A DNA stretch of 64,000 nt. It comes from Pedobacter nototheniae. GTDB lineage: Bacteria; Bacteroidota; Bacteroidia; Sphingobacteriales; Sphingobacteriaceae. The DNA lies in NCBI RefSeq assembly GCF_004335085.1, contig NZ_RQRS01000025.1, positions 26,747 to 90,746 on the forward strand, in the 5' to 3' direction. Under the pieces are notes generated by a model. That model was given only the letters and a program-made list of their open reading frames with translations. It was not told the origin of the DNA and made no database searches. A program made the position numbers and the translations under genes. Each line of letters opens with the position of its first letter. Position 1 is the stretch's first letter. Shown here piece by piece: positions 8,614 to 17,882 of this stretch.

Positions 8614-8721
8614 TATATCGCTACGATCAGGTTTAGGAACTTAATTCAATACAAGAAACTAAGGTTGCAAAGTTCCCCATTAGCTAAAGTAAGGTTTTAA
8701 CTAATTCATGTTTAGTTGCTT

Positions 8722-8777
8722 TTCTCTTTAGTCTTGGCTCTTTAGTCTTTTCTCTTTAGTCTTTCCGCTTTGGTCTT
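8722..8777. repeat. 14-bp tandem repeat, four copies
   Basis: The unit TTCTCTTTAGTCTT repeats exactly four times end to end (8722-8735, 8736-8749, 8750-8763, 8764-8777). Copies 1 and 3 are identical, copy 2 differs at two positions and copy 4 at three. It ends two bases before the stop codon of the minus-strand hydrolase gene at 8779. Confidence 0.85.
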
Positions 8778-8778
8778 C

Positions 8779-9543
8779 TTATCTTATTCTAAAACCACCT
8801 TCAACTTCATCAACAAAACCTGTAGCAGCACTTTTACCATGATAAAATAGACATTCCCAGTTTTCTGCAGCAGCTCTTTTACCAAATTCCTTGCGAAGTT
8901 CCATGGCTTTTCGTCCGTCGAAATCATATTTAGCAATAAAGTTTTTAACGAGTTCTTCAGGTTCAGGCAAAACATCGCCACCAAAAAATACCTTCTGATT
9001 ACCTTCTGTTAATAGAAAAACCTGATGGTTTGGACAATGTGCTCCTGTAAACTCGTAGCTTATTGTTTCATCCAAATTACCATCTCCCTCAATAAAATGT
9101 AACTGGGCATTTCGCTGTACAAAATCAAAAATATCGGTATGGTAAGAAGTAGAAGTGCTACTAAAAGCCGTTTCCCATTCGCCGCGATTGATTACATATT
9201 CCGCATCAGGAAAACTCAACTCCGTTTTATCTCTCAGTTTATGCACCATGCCACCAGAATGATCGTAATGTAAGTGCGACATTAAAACTTTGGTTACATC
9301 GGTAGGATCGAAGCCAGCATTTCTAATATTCTTATGCAAAATCAATTCACCCTGTTCATCACTAAAACCTAAACCGGTATCAAATAAAACAAGGTCATTT
9401 TTAAGCTCAACTAAAAAGGGTTGAACATTTATAAACAAAGATGCTGGTCTATCTTTAAAACTATGTATGGCGGGGTCAAACGGAACAAATTTTTTGCTGG
9501 CATCAACAGAATAAGTTCCTTCGAATAAGGTGTAAACTTGCAA
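8779..9543 (-). CDS. Metallo-beta-lactamase-fold hydrolase
   Basis: The 254-residue cytoplasmic protein has the zinc motif HLHYDH (residues 90-95), an upstream FDTGLG (54-59), a later histidine in GAHCPNHQ, and a GGD metal ligand near residue 188. This is a dinuclear metal hydrolase of the same broad class as lactonases (AHL-lactonase-like), glyoxalase II and related esterases. The exact substrate cannot be derived. No signal peptide is seen. It is divergent from the sulfatase gene, and an exact -7 box lies upstream on its strand. Confidence 0.85.
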   Translation of the reverse strand: MQVYTLFEGTYSVDASKKFVPFDPAIHSFKDRPASLFINVQPFLVELKNDLVLFDTGLGFSDEQGELILHKNIRNAGFDPTDVTKVLMSHLHYDHSGGMVHKLRDKTELSFPDAEYVINRGEWETAFSSTSTSYHTDIFDFVQRNAQLHFIEGDGNLDETISYEFTGAHCPNHQVFLLTEGNQKVFFGGDVLPEPEELVKNFIAKYDFDGRKAMELRKEFGKRAAAENWECLFYHGKSAATGFVDEVEGGFRIR

Positions 9544-9568
9544 AATATTAAGATTTATTGTTTCAGTG

Positions 9569-9576
9569 CAAAGTTA
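9569..9576 (-). promoter_or_regulatory. -7 element (TAnnTTTG) for the metallo-beta-lactamase-fold gene
   Basis: On the minus strand the sequence reads TAACTTTG, an exact consensus match, 25 nt before the start codon at 9543. No clear -33 TTG is present at the expected distance. Confidence 0.6.
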
Positions 9577-9666
9577 ACAATCTATTTGCACTATCGTTTT
9601 GGTAAAAGCCTGGTTACTTCCTTTTATTGTAAAAAATCATTCCTAAATTTCAAGCAAATTATTTTC

Positions 9667-10992
9667 ATGAAAAGAGCTTTACCAATTTTTGTACTCCTTT
9701 TTAGTTTAATTAACGGATTATTTGCACAACAAAAGCCTAATGTAATTATTGTTTTGGCTGATGATATGGGCTATAGTGATATCTCGTGCTATGGAAACCC
9801 CTTAATAAAAACTCCCTTTTTAGATGGCATGGCAAGTAAAGGTGTTAAGGCTACCAATTTTGTAACTACCTCACCAACCTGTACGCCATCACGGGCCTCA
9901 CTATTAACGGGCAGATATTGTAGTCGTATGGATTTGCCTTTTCCAATTGGCCCAGGCGATAAGCGTGGTATGCCTGAGGATGAAGTTACCATTGCCCAAA
10001 TGTTAAAAACATCAGGTTATAATACCGCTTTGGTTGGTAAATGGCACCTGGGAGATCATGGTATTTCATTGCCAAATAAAAAAGGTTTCGATGAATTTTA
10101 TGGCATGCTTTACAGTCATGATTACCGAGCACCTTATGTAAAAACAGATACAACGATTAAAATATTCAGAAACACTAAACCCGAAATTTATAAACCTCAG
10201 GATAGTGCTTTAATTGGTTTATACACAAAAGAATCAATCGATTTTATAAAGAGGAGTACGAAGAGTAAAAAACCTTTCTTTTTATATCTGGCTCAAAATA
10301 TGCCACATTTGCCTGTTGCTTTTGCCGCCCAAAAAACTAGAAAAAAACCATCTGCTGGGGGCGAACTTGGCGATGTGATTGAAGATATGGATGCCGCTTT
10401 AGCACAAATTTGGAAACAGGTTATGGCATCCGGACAAGCCGATAATACCATTTTTATCTTTACAAGCGATAATGGACCTTGGATTAATGCGCCATCAAGA
10501 ATGTATGAAGATGGTTTTACCAAGTTTTATCATGTAGGTTCTGCAGGTATTTTTAGAGGTTCAAAAGCAATTTCTTATGAGGGCGGGCATCGTGTTCCAT
10601 TTATTGTATATTGGAAAGGACATACAATAGCCGATGGACAGCTAACAAAGCCATTTTCTAATTTAGATGTTTTTCCTACAATTGCCGAGTGGACAAAGAC
10701 TAAACTTCCGGATAAAGTTTATGATGGAGAATCGGTTTCGGGTTTATTAACCAATAAAAATGATCAAAAAGTACACCGTCCAATTTATTATCACAATTAT
10801 GTTTTGGAAGGCGTAAAAGATGGTGATTGGAAATTACGAATCACTAAAAAGGATAATCAGGAATTAGTTGAGCTTTTCAATCTATCCTGGGATCCATCCG
10901 AACGAGTAAACTTGATTGATGAAAGCAAATTTGCAAACCAAAAAGAGCATCTTTTAAAACTTTTTAAAGAATATCCAGGCAATTCTAAATAA
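9667..10992 (+). CDS. Secreted sulfatase, Cys-type (arylsulfatase family)
   Basis: This 441-residue enzyme should hydrolyse sulfate esters outside the cytoplasm. It has a signal peptide (residues 1-20, ending FAQ), the metal ligands ADDMG (31-35) and the core CTPSR (72-76). Cys72 would be oxidised to formylglycine by an anaerobic sulfatase-maturing enzyme, which is not in this window. KWHLGDHG and TSDNGPW match later active-site motifs. The frame runs further upstream, but the ATG at 9667 gives a proper signal peptide. It is monocistronic, with no SusCD or glycosidase genes alongside, so it is not in an obvious polysaccharide locus. The substrate is unknown. Confidence 0.93.
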   Translation: MKRALPIFVLLFSLINGLFAQQKPNVIIVLADDMGYSDISCYGNPLIKTPFLDGMASKGVKATNFVTTSPTCTPSRASLLTGRYCSRMDLPFPIGPGDKRGMPEDEVTIAQMLKTSGYNTALVGKWHLGDHGISLPNKKGFDEFYGMLYSHDYRAPYVKTDTTIKIFRNTKPEIYKPQDSALIGLYTKESIDFIKRSTKSKKPFFLYLAQNMPHLPVAFAAQKTRKKPSAGGELGDVIEDMDAALAQIWKQVMASGQADNTIFIFTSDNGPWINAPSRMYEDGFTKFYHVGSAGIFRGSKAISYEGGHRVPFIVYWKGHTIADGQLTKPFSNLDVFPTIAEWTKTKLPDKVYDGESVSGLLTNKNDQKVHRPIYYHNYVLEGVKDGDWKLRITKKDNQELVELFNLSWDPSERVNLIDESKFANQKEHLLKLFKEYPGNSK

Positions 10993-11105
10993 GTAAATAC
11001 CAATATTTTCCGTATTATGTTTTTGAATTGTATATTTTGAACCACCTGAAGGGCTGGTAAGAGTATCAATTAAAATGTATATTTACTGTTCGGAAACAAT
11101 AATAG

Positions 11106-12806
11106 ATGGAAAAAAGATGGGTGCTGGCATCAAAGTGTAATGATGATACCGTAACAACAATAGCTGAACAACTTAACATAGATCGCTCACTTGCTGAAAT
11201 TTTAGTTAATAGAAATATTTGCGATTTCGATCAGGCTAAGGATTTTTTCAGACCACAAATCGATCATCTTCACGATCCTTTTTTAATGAAGGATATGGAT
11301 ATAGCCATCAATCGTATTGAAAAAGCAATGACTAATGGAGAGAAAATTCTTATCTATGGTGATTATGATGTAGATGGAACAACCTCTGTTGCTTTGGCTT
11401 ATAGCTTTTTTTCTCAACTTACTAAAAATATAGAATACTATATTCCAGATCGCTACTTAGAAGGTTATGGTATCTCTACCGCTGGAATTGATTATGCACG
11501 CGCCAATGGATTTTCGTTAATTATTGCCTTAGATTGCGGCATAAAGTCCATTGATAAAATTGATTACGCCAACAGTTTTAATATAGATTTTATTATTTGC
11601 GATCACCACTTACCAGGTGATGAATTGCCGAAAGCAATTGCCGTTTTAGATCCAAAAAGAAACGATTGCGAATATCCTTTTAAAGAGCTCGCTGGCTGCG
11701 GAATAGGTTTTAAATTGGCTCAGGCTTACGCTCAGAAACATAATTTACCCCAAAACACTTATCTGCAATATCTTGATTTAGTTATGGTAAGTATTGCTGC
11801 AGATATTGTTCCTGTTGTTGGCGAAAATAGGATTCTGGCTTATTATGGATTACGGAAACTGAATACGAACCCTTGCCAGGGCTTAAAATCCTTAATGGAG
11901 ATTTCTGGTAAAACCGAAAATTATACCATTACAGATGTTGTTTTTACTTTAGGACCTAGAATTAATGCTGCAGGGCGCATAGATCATGCAAAGCATGCTG
12001 TGGCAATGCTGCTGTGTGATGAAGAGGTAAATGCTGCTGAACAAAGTGAATTAATTAATCTAAAAAACACAGAACGAAAAACTTTCGACCAGGATATTAC
12101 CCGTGAAGCCCTTGCTTTAATTGATGAAAGTGAGATTTTAATTAACCGGAAAACAACCGTTGTTTTTAATGAAAACTGGCATAAAGGTGTAATTGGAATT
12201 GTGGCTTCCCGATTAACGGAAAAATATTATCGACCAACTATTGTACTTACAAAATCTAACGGTTTGGTGGCTGGTTCGTGCCGCTCGGTTGCTGGTTTTG
12301 ATTTATATGAAGCATTAAGCGGCTGCGCAGATTTGCTCGACCAATATGGTGGGCACAAATTTGCTGCGGGCTTAACCATGCAACAAGATAATGTAAATGC
12401 ATTATCTGATAAGTTTGAAGAAATTGTAGCCGCCAGCATAACGAAAGAACTATTAACGCCAATGATTAAGATTGATGCTGAAATAGAACTAGCTCAGATT
12501 GATGGTAAGTTTTTTAGAATTTTATCGCAAATGGGTCCATTTGGACCCGAAAACATGTCGCCAGTTTTTGTAACACACAATGTATACCTCGCACAACGAG
12601 CCATGGCAGTTGGAGCAAATCATTTAAAAATTAATATAAAACAACAAAATTCCAGTATTTTTGAAGGCATTGCATTTGGTTTAGCAGAATTTGAAAACCT
12701 TTTACAACCAAAAGTTCCTTTTTCTGTTTGTTATACTATTGAAGAAAATATATGGCGGGAAAAAAGACGTTTGCAGCTAAATATTAAAGGAATAAAAGTT
12801 ATTTAA
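11106..12806 (+). CDS. recJ: Single-stranded-DNA-specific 5'-3' exonuclease RecJ
   Basis: RecJ degrades single-stranded DNA in recombination and repair. The 566-residue protein has the DHH-family motifs YGDYDVDGTTS (about 83-93), ALDCGIKS and the hallmark DHH (ICDHHLPGDE, about 163-172). It also has the DHHA1 motif GGHKFAAGLTM near residue 418 and a C-terminal OB-like domain. A near-consensus -7 box (TATATTTA, 11078-11085) precedes it. Length and motifs are typical and the identification is secure. Confidence 0.96.
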   Translation: MEKRWVLASKCNDDTVTTIAEQLNIDRSLAEILVNRNICDFDQAKDFFRPQIDHLHDPFLMKDMDIAINRIEKAMTNGEKILIYGDYDVDGTTSVALAYSFFSQLTKNIEYYIPDRYLEGYGISTAGIDYARANGFSLIIALDCGIKSIDKIDYANSFNIDFIICDHHLPGDELPKAIAVLDPKRNDCEYPFKELAGCGIGFKLAQAYAQKHNLPQNTYLQYLDLVMVSIAADIVPVVGENRILAYYGLRKLNTNPCQGLKSLMEISGKTENYTITDVVFTLGPRINAAGRIDHAKHAVAMLLCDEEVNAAEQSELINLKNTERKTFDQDITREALALIDESEILINRKTTVVFNENWHKGVIGIVASRLTEKYYRPTIVLTKSNGLVAGSCRSVAGFDLYEALSGCADLLDQYGGHKFAAGLTMQQDNVNALSDKFEEIVAASITKELLTPMIKIDAEIELAQIDGKFFRILSQMGPFGPENMSPVFVTHNVYLAQRAMAVGANHLKINIKQQNSSIFEGIAFGLAEFENLLQPKVPFSVCYTIEENIWREKRRLQLNIKGIKVI

Positions 12807-12884
12807 AATATAAAATAAATCATCAACTGAAATTGTTTCAGCTCCTTTGTAATTAGGTAGTTTTGATGGTTACTAATAAAATAT

Positions 12885-13619
12885 ATGATCTTAAGAGCCG
12901 AAAACCTCGTTAAAAAATATAAGCAACGTACCGTTGTTAATGATGTTTCTTTTAACGTAAGTCAGGGAGAAATTGTTGGACTTTTAGGTCCGAATGGTGC
13001 GGGAAAAACGACTTCATTTTATATGATTGTAGGTTTAATCAAGCCAAATCAAGGTCGTATTTATTTAGAAGATGAAGATATTACCGAAGATGCCATGTAT
13101 CGCCGGGCACAAAAAGGTATAGGTTATTTAGCGCAGGAAGCTTCGGTTTTTAGAAAACTTACTGTTGAAGAAAATATTTTGGCCATTTTGGAAATGAGCA
13201 AAATGAGCAAAGAAGAGCAACGCGATAAGTTAGAAGAGCTAATTAATGAATTTAGCTTGCATAAAGTTCGTAAAAATCGTGGCGATTTACTATCAGGAGG
13301 AGAGCGCCGTAGAACGGAAATTGCTAGGGCATTAGCTGCAAATCCTAATTTTATTCTTTTGGATGAGCCATTTGCCGGGGTAGATCCAATTGCGGTAGAA
13401 GAAATTCAATCCATAGTAGCCAAGCTAAAACATAAAAACATAGGCATTCTGATTACCGATCACAATGTGCAAGAAACTCTTTCTATTACTGATAGAGCAT
13501 ATTTACTTTTCGAAGGGAAAATTTTGGAGCAAGGAGTGCCCGAAGTTCTGGCAGAAAATGAAATGGTTAGAAAAGTATATTTGGGCTCTAACTTCGTTTT
13601 AAAACGAAAGAATTTTTAA
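12885..13619 (+). CDS. lptB: LPS export ABC transporter ATPase LptB
   Basis: LptB powers LptFG in extracting lipopolysaccharide from the inner membrane. The 244-residue protein shows Walker A GPNGAGKT (35-42), Q-loop YLAQEASVFRKLTVEEN, signature LSGGERRR (136-143) and Walker B FILLDEPFAG. The LSGGERRR and FAGVDPIAVEEIQ segments are diagnostic of LptB among ABC ATPases. The other Lpt genes are not adjacent. It starts a long + strand run through the GH3-like gene (15 bp gap), a common neighbour in this group from memory. It acts at the cytoplasmic face of the inner membrane. Confidence 0.95.
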   Translation: MILRAENLVKKYKQRTVVNDVSFNVSQGEIVGLLGPNGAGKTTSFYMIVGLIKPNQGRIYLEDEDITEDAMYRRAQKGIGYLAQEASVFRKLTVEENILAILEMSKMSKEEQRDKLEELINEFSLHKVRKNRGDLLSGGERRRTEIARALAANPNFILLDEPFAGVDPIAVEEIQSIVAKLKHKNIGILITDHNVQETLSITDRAYLLFEGKILEQGVPEVLAENEMVRKVYLGSNFVLKRKNF

Positions 13620-13634
13620 TTTTCTTTTAAGCAC

Positions 13635-15155
13635 ATGGCATTTGTAAATTCGATTTTTACCTGGTTAATGAAAAAGCGGATCCATCAGATCGAGCTTTTT
13701 ATGAAATACCCGCACGATGTTCAGGAAGAGTGGTTTCATACACTTATTGATAGTGCGGAAAATACAGAATGGGGCAAACTATACGATTACAAATCTATTT
13801 TAACGCCCCAACAATATCAGGAACGTGTTCCAATTCAAAATTATGATACCCTAAAACCTTACATCGAAAGGATGTTGGCGGGGGAGCAAAATATTCTTTG
13901 GCCTTCCGATATTAAATGGTTCGCAAAATCATCAGGCACAACGAGTGATAGAAGCAAATTTATTCCTGTTTCAGAAGAAAGCCTCGAAGAATGCCACTTC
14001 AAGGGCGGTAAAGATATGCTTTCCATTTACTGTAATAACCGCCCAGATAATCAAATGTTTACTGGAAAAGGTTTGGTTTTAGGCGGAAGTCATCAGGTAA
14101 ATCAATTAAATGAAGATTGCTTTTATGGTGATTTATCAGCTGTTTTGATTAAAAACCTGCCAATTTGGGCTGAATATTATCGTACACCAGATATGTCCAT
14201 CGCTTTGATGGATAATTACGAAATAAAAATGGATCGGATGGCCGAAGCCACCATTCAGGAAAATGTAACCAGTATTTCTGGCGTACCAACATGGACAATT
14301 GTGCTTGCTAAAAAAGTTTTAGAACTTACTGGTAAAAGCAATTTACTAGAAGTGTGGCCAAATTTAGAGCTTTATGTGCACGGGGCAGTAAATTTTGCGC
14401 CCTACCGAGAGCAGTTTAAACAACTCATTCCATCAGATGAAATGTATTATCTGGAAACTTATAATGCATCCGAAGGTTTTTTTGGTATTCAAGATCAGGA
14501 TAATTCTGAAGAAATGTTGTTAATGCTGGATTACGGCATCTTTTATGAATTTATTCCAATGGAAAATATTCATGACGAAAACCCTGCTGCTCTACTTTTG
14601 GGAGAAGTAGAACTTTATAAAAATTATGCAATTGTAATTTCTACAAACGGTGGTTTATGGCGCTATATGATTGGCGATACCATTCAATTTACGTCTTTAT
14701 CTCCTTATAGAATAAAAATTACTGGAAGAACTAAACATTTTATTAATGCTTTTGGCGAAGAAGTAATTATTGATAATGCTGAACAGGCGCTAACAAAGGC
14801 ATGTTTAGAAACTGGCGCCGAAATTAAAGATTATACTGCTGGGCCAATTTATTTTAAGGGAGAGCAAGCGGGGGGGCATGAGTGGATTATTGAGTTTGAT
14901 AAACAACCACATGATTTTGAAAAGTTTGTGGATGTAATGGATCAAACCTTAAGAGAGGTAAATTCTGATTACGATGCTAAACGTTTTAAAGATATGGCTC
15001 TGCGTCGCCCTCAAGTGCATAATGCACCAGAAAATACTTTTTATAATTGGTTAAAAGCTAAAGATAAATTAGGTGGACAGCATAAGGTGCCACGCTTGGC
15101 AAATGAGCGTAAATATGTAGATGATATTTTAGAAATGATTAAATCTAATCGTTAA
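13635..15155 (+). CDS. GH3-family adenylate-forming enzyme
   Basis: The 506-residue protein belongs to the GH3 superfamily, whose plant members join amino acids to auxin or jasmonate through an acyl-adenylate. Visible family segments are an ATP-loop-like SSGTTSDRSKFIPVS near residue 98, YNASEGFFG near residue 276, and NGGLWRYMIGDTI with ITGRTKHFINAFGEE in the C-terminal half. Bacteroidota homologues have no known substrate to my knowledge. It sits 15 bp after lptB and 4 bp before a secreted-protein gene, so it is probably in one transcript. Family is certain, reaction unknown. Confidence 0.9.
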   Translation: MAFVNSIFTWLMKKRIHQIELFMKYPHDVQEEWFHTLIDSAENTEWGKLYDYKSILTPQQYQERVPIQNYDTLKPYIERMLAGEQNILWPSDIKWFAKSSGTTSDRSKFIPVSEESLEECHFKGGKDMLSIYCNNRPDNQMFTGKGLVLGGSHQVNQLNEDCFYGDLSAVLIKNLPIWAEYYRTPDMSIALMDNYEIKMDRMAEATIQENVTSISGVPTWTIVLAKKVLELTGKSNLLEVWPNLELYVHGAVNFAPYREQFKQLIPSDEMYYLETYNASEGFFGIQDQDNSEEMLLMLDYGIFYEFIPMENIHDENPAALLLGEVELYKNYAIVISTNGGLWRYMIGDTIQFTSLSPYRIKITGRTKHFINAFGEEVIIDNAEQALTKACLETGAEIKDYTAGPIYFKGEQAGGHEWIIEFDKQPHDFEKFVDVMDQTLREVNSDYDAKRFKDMALRRPQVHNAPENTFYNWLKAKDKLGGQHKVPRLANERKYVDDILEMIKSNR

Positions 15156-15159
15156 TTAT

Positions 15160-15570
15160 ATGACCAGAGGAATTTTCATTTTTTTGATGATCTGCTTTTT
15201 ATCAATCCGTGTTTTTGCCCAAACAAAAGAAAGTTATAAAGCTAGTATTGCTTATAAAATTGTAGAAAGTTCATCCAAATACAAGCAATATACCAAAGGC
15301 CTTTACGAAAGAGTTGTTAAAAATGGCGGTCAGTCATTTGGTTTAATGTTGGAAAGTAGTCCTAATCCTAAGGCAGATTTATCTCAAAATTATTCTAAAA
15401 CATACGATTTTAACCTTCACGAAAGTTATACGGACCGAATGCCGATTATAGCAAGATTTGTTTTCGACCCTGTTAAAAAACAACTTTATGAAGATGACGT
15501 AGTTAATGCAACGCTTGTTCCAATAACGTTTGATAGAAAATTACTTCTCCTTTTTAATAAGAAACCTTAG
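15160..15570 (+). CDS. Secreted protein of unknown function
   Basis: The 136-residue protein has a signal peptide (IFIFLMICFLSIRVFAQ). The mature basic domain contains a Lys/Tyr-rich segment (IVESSSKYKQYTKGLYERVV) and no cysteines. No domain is recognised. It follows the GH3-family gene by 4 bp and precedes a membrane protein gene by 9 bp, so it is almost certainly co-transcribed with them. Confidence 0.65.
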   Translation: MTRGIFIFLMICFLSIRVFAQTKESYKASIAYKIVESSSKYKQYTKGLYERVVKNGGQSFGLMLESSPNPKADLSQNYSKTYDFNLHESYTDRMPIIARFVFDPVKKQLYEDDVVNATLVPITFDRKLLLLFNKKP

Positions 15571-15579
15571 AAATGGCGC

Positions 15580-16209
15580 ATGAAGAAATACCTAAATTAT
15601 ACACAACTTATATGGGTGCTATTTTTTGCGTATTTCTTTATTTTAATGCTCCAAATAACATTGCGTTACATCCCGGCGGATAGTGAAATCGCCTTCCTGC
15701 AAATAAAACAAACAGAAGTAAACAGTATAAAAGCTTATTTACCTATATTTTACATTCATGTTTATAGCGCTATTTTTGTGCTGTTTGCAGGGTTTACACA
15801 ATTCAATTCTAAAATTCAATTTGGCTACAAAAGAGTTCACAGGGTTTTAGGTTATTTCTACTCAGCAGTAGTATTGCTACTTGCAGCACCATCTGGCATA
15901 TTTATTGGTTGTTTTGCAAATGGTGGCATAATATCAAAGGTTTCATTTGTTTTACTTGGTATTTTATGGTTTTATTTTACAATAAAAGCCATTATTCTCA
16001 TTTTGAAACGTGATGTTATTAATCATAAAAAGTACATGTGGCGAAGTTTTGCATTAACTTGTTCTGCTATCACTTTACGCCTGTGGAAGGTAATTTTAGT
16101 ATATTTATTTCATCCGGCGCCAATGGATGTTTACCAAATTATAGCTTGGTTGGGCTGGATACCTAATTTATTACTTGCCGAATGGCTTATTAAAAGACAA
16201 ATTATATAA
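15580..16209 (+). CDS. DUF2306 multi-pass membrane protein
   Basis: The 209-residue protein has about six hydrophobic helices. It carries the DUF2306 pattern: a helix ending FAGFTQF, then KRVHRVLGYFYSAVVLL with a conserved His-Arg pair, and a later MWRSFALTCSAITLRLWK segment. Its function is unknown; some families with similar histidine placement bind haem, but nothing here proves that. It is embedded in the + strand run of small envelope genes starting at lptB. Confidence 0.75.
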   Translation: MKKYLNYTQLIWVLFFAYFFILMLQITLRYIPADSEIAFLQIKQTEVNSIKAYLPIFYIHVYSAIFVLFAGFTQFNSKIQFGYKRVHRVLGYFYSAVVLLLAAPSGIFIGCFANGGIISKVSFVLLGILWFYFTIKAIILILKRDVINHKKYMWRSFALTCSAITLRLWKVILVYLFHPAPMDVYQIIAWLGWIPNLLLAEWLIKRQII

Positions 16210-16245
16210 CTAAGTACATCATACTCTACGTAATTAATCTAACTA

Positions 16246-17127
16246 ATGAAAAAACTCTTATTTATCGCACTCCTCTCAATCGTTATATTTTCTTGTAAAG
16301 AGAAGAAAAAAACAAATCAGAAAACTGAATCTCCTGTAGCACAAGCAGAAATCCATAAAGAATTATATGGTTTTTGGGTGGGTGATTTTCTTGTGGATAC
16401 AGAAGATGAATACGAAGGAGACATGTCTGACGCTACGCCTAAACTAAACCTTGTAATTAAAAGAATAACCAAAGATACTGTAATTGCACAAAGCGTGGTA
16501 TCAGGCAATAGCCGACCTTTATTGGGCAAACTTTCTGATGATGGGGGCAAAATTACCTTTATTTTAGATGAGCCGGGAACAGATAAATACGACGGGCGCT
16601 TTGAAATTAAATTAGATGGAGATACTTTAAAAGGTGTTTGGTCTGCTTATAAAACCAATTTAAAGTGGCCAAAAAAGAAATATAAATTGCAGAAAAAACA
16701 GTTCGTTTATAATGCAAACCTTATGCTTCCGAATGAAATTGACTATATAGATTGGACAGATCATAAAGTGATTGATCGTTTAGATACCCTAGATGATGGC
16801 AAAGTAGACACTATGACTAACGCTTTTTATCGAAGCGCTTCCAAACAAATTTTTGTATTAAATGCATCAACTATGGCGTTAAAGGAGAGTGACTTAAAAA
16901 ACCTTCGTAAATTGGATTTACAAATTATTAAGAATACTATTTTTGCCAGACATGGTTATGCTTTTAAGAAAGTAACTTATAGAAACTTTTTCGATCCCGT
17001 GGATTGGTATGTACCCATCTCAAATAATGTAGATAACGATATAACGCCTTTAGAAAGTAAGAATATAAAGTTGATTGATCGTTTTGTGAAATATGCCGAA
17101 GACAATTATGATGCTTTTGGCCGTTAA
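16246..17127 (+). CDS. Lipoprotein with C-terminal YARHG domain
   Basis: The 293-residue protein starts with a lipoprotein signal (IALLSIVIFSCKEKKK, Cys17). A beta-rich middle domain (about 40-160) with GVWSAYK and DGRFEIKLDGD segments follows. The C-terminal YARHG domain (about 215-285) holds IIKNTIFARHGYAFK, where FARHGY is the hallmark. The YARHG domain is thought to be extracellular and is of unknown role. The gene follows DUF2306 and precedes DUF1232 by 17 bp. Confidence 0.85.
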   Translation: MKKLLFIALLSIVIFSCKEKKKTNQKTESPVAQAEIHKELYGFWVGDFLVDTEDEYEGDMSDATPKLNLVIKRITKDTVIAQSVVSGNSRPLLGKLSDDGGKITFILDEPGTDKYDGRFEIKLDGDTLKGVWSAYKTNLKWPKKKYKLQKKQFVYNANLMLPNEIDYIDWTDHKVIDRLDTLDDGKVDTMTNAFYRSASKQIFVLNASTMALKESDLKNLRKLDLQIIKNTIFARHGYAFKKVTYRNFFDPVDWYVPISNNVDNDITPLESKNIKLIDRFVKYAEDNYDAFGR

Positions 17128-17144
17128 TTTGTAATAGACTTATT

Positions 17145-17573
17145 ATGAAATTGAACAGGCAAAAAATATTAGATTTCTTTAAAAAATCAGAAGATAAAGC
17201 TACGGTTGTATTGAATGATAAAAATAAGGCTAAGCAGACCATTCAGGATGCATTGGGTAAAGCGGTAACCAATAAAGGAGATTTGGAGGGGATTTGGACT
17301 AAACTGTTATTATTGTTTGCAGTTTCTAAGGATTATGTAAATGGTAATTACACCGAGATACCTAAAAGATCTATTATAGCAATTATTGGCGGCTTAATTT
17401 ATTTCCTCTCGCCAATTGATGTGGTTCCCGATTTTATTCCTGTATTGGGTTTTATAGATGACGTATTTATTTTAAATTTGGTTTATAAACAAGTTGTAAA
17501 AGATTTGGAGAAATATAAAATCTGGAAAGATCAGCAAGACAATATCATTAGTTTAGATGGCGCATCAGGATAG
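17145..17573 (+). CDS. DUF1232 (YkvA-type) membrane-associated protein
   Basis: The 142-residue protein has a charged N-terminal half and one DUF1232 segment (IIAIIGGLIYFLSPIDVVPD, about 80-99, then FIPVLGFIDDVFIL) which forms a membrane hairpin in this family. The function of the family is unknown. Its last 17 bp overlap the next gene, which shows translational coupling. Confidence 0.88.
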   Translation: MKLNRQKILDFFKKSEDKATVVLNDKNKAKQTIQDALGKAVTNKGDLEGIWTKLLLLFAVSKDYVNGNYTEIPKRSIIAIIGGLIYFLSPIDVVPDFIPVLGFIDDVFILNLVYKQVVKDLEKYKIWKDQQDNIISLDGASG

Positions 17574-17880
17574 TGGTTTTTTAGATTGGCTGAGTCATCA
17601 CCTTTTAACTTGCCCGTTAAAGGCTCACTTTGGGGTAGATTGCCCGGGTTGTGGTTTGCAGCGGTCTGTTATAAGTTTGTTTAAAGGAAATATTGTTGAG
17701 TCATTTAAATTATATCCGGCAACTATACCCTTAATTTTTATCGTTATTTTTACGCTATTACACCTTAAATTCGATTTTAAATTTGGCGCACAGTTGATAA
17801 AAATTGTATTTGCAGGTGTTGCAGTAATTATTATAATCAATTACATTTACAAAATATACAACCACCAATTACTAAATTAG
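17557..17880 (+). CDS. DUF2752 small membrane protein
   Basis: The 107-residue protein has the DUF2752 hallmark CPLKAHFGVDCPGCGLQRS, with a CPGCG cysteine pair near residues 30-34, followed by two membrane helices. It starts 17 bp inside the DUF1232 gene and ends 2 bp before the CCC-motif gene, so the three are tightly coupled. The cysteines could bind metal or form a disulfide. The role is unknown. Confidence 0.88.
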   Translation: MAHQDSGFLDWLSHHLLTCPLKAHFGVDCPGCGLQRSVISLFKGNIVESFKLYPATIPLIFIVIFTLLHLKFDFKFGAQLIKIVFAGVAVIIIINYIYKIYNHQLLN

Positions 17881-17882
17881 CT

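Noticed and set aside
9538..9666. Longer start for the sulfatase
   Set aside because: It would run through the promoter region of the divergent gene and bury the signal peptide. The ATG at 9667 gives a proper signal sequence.
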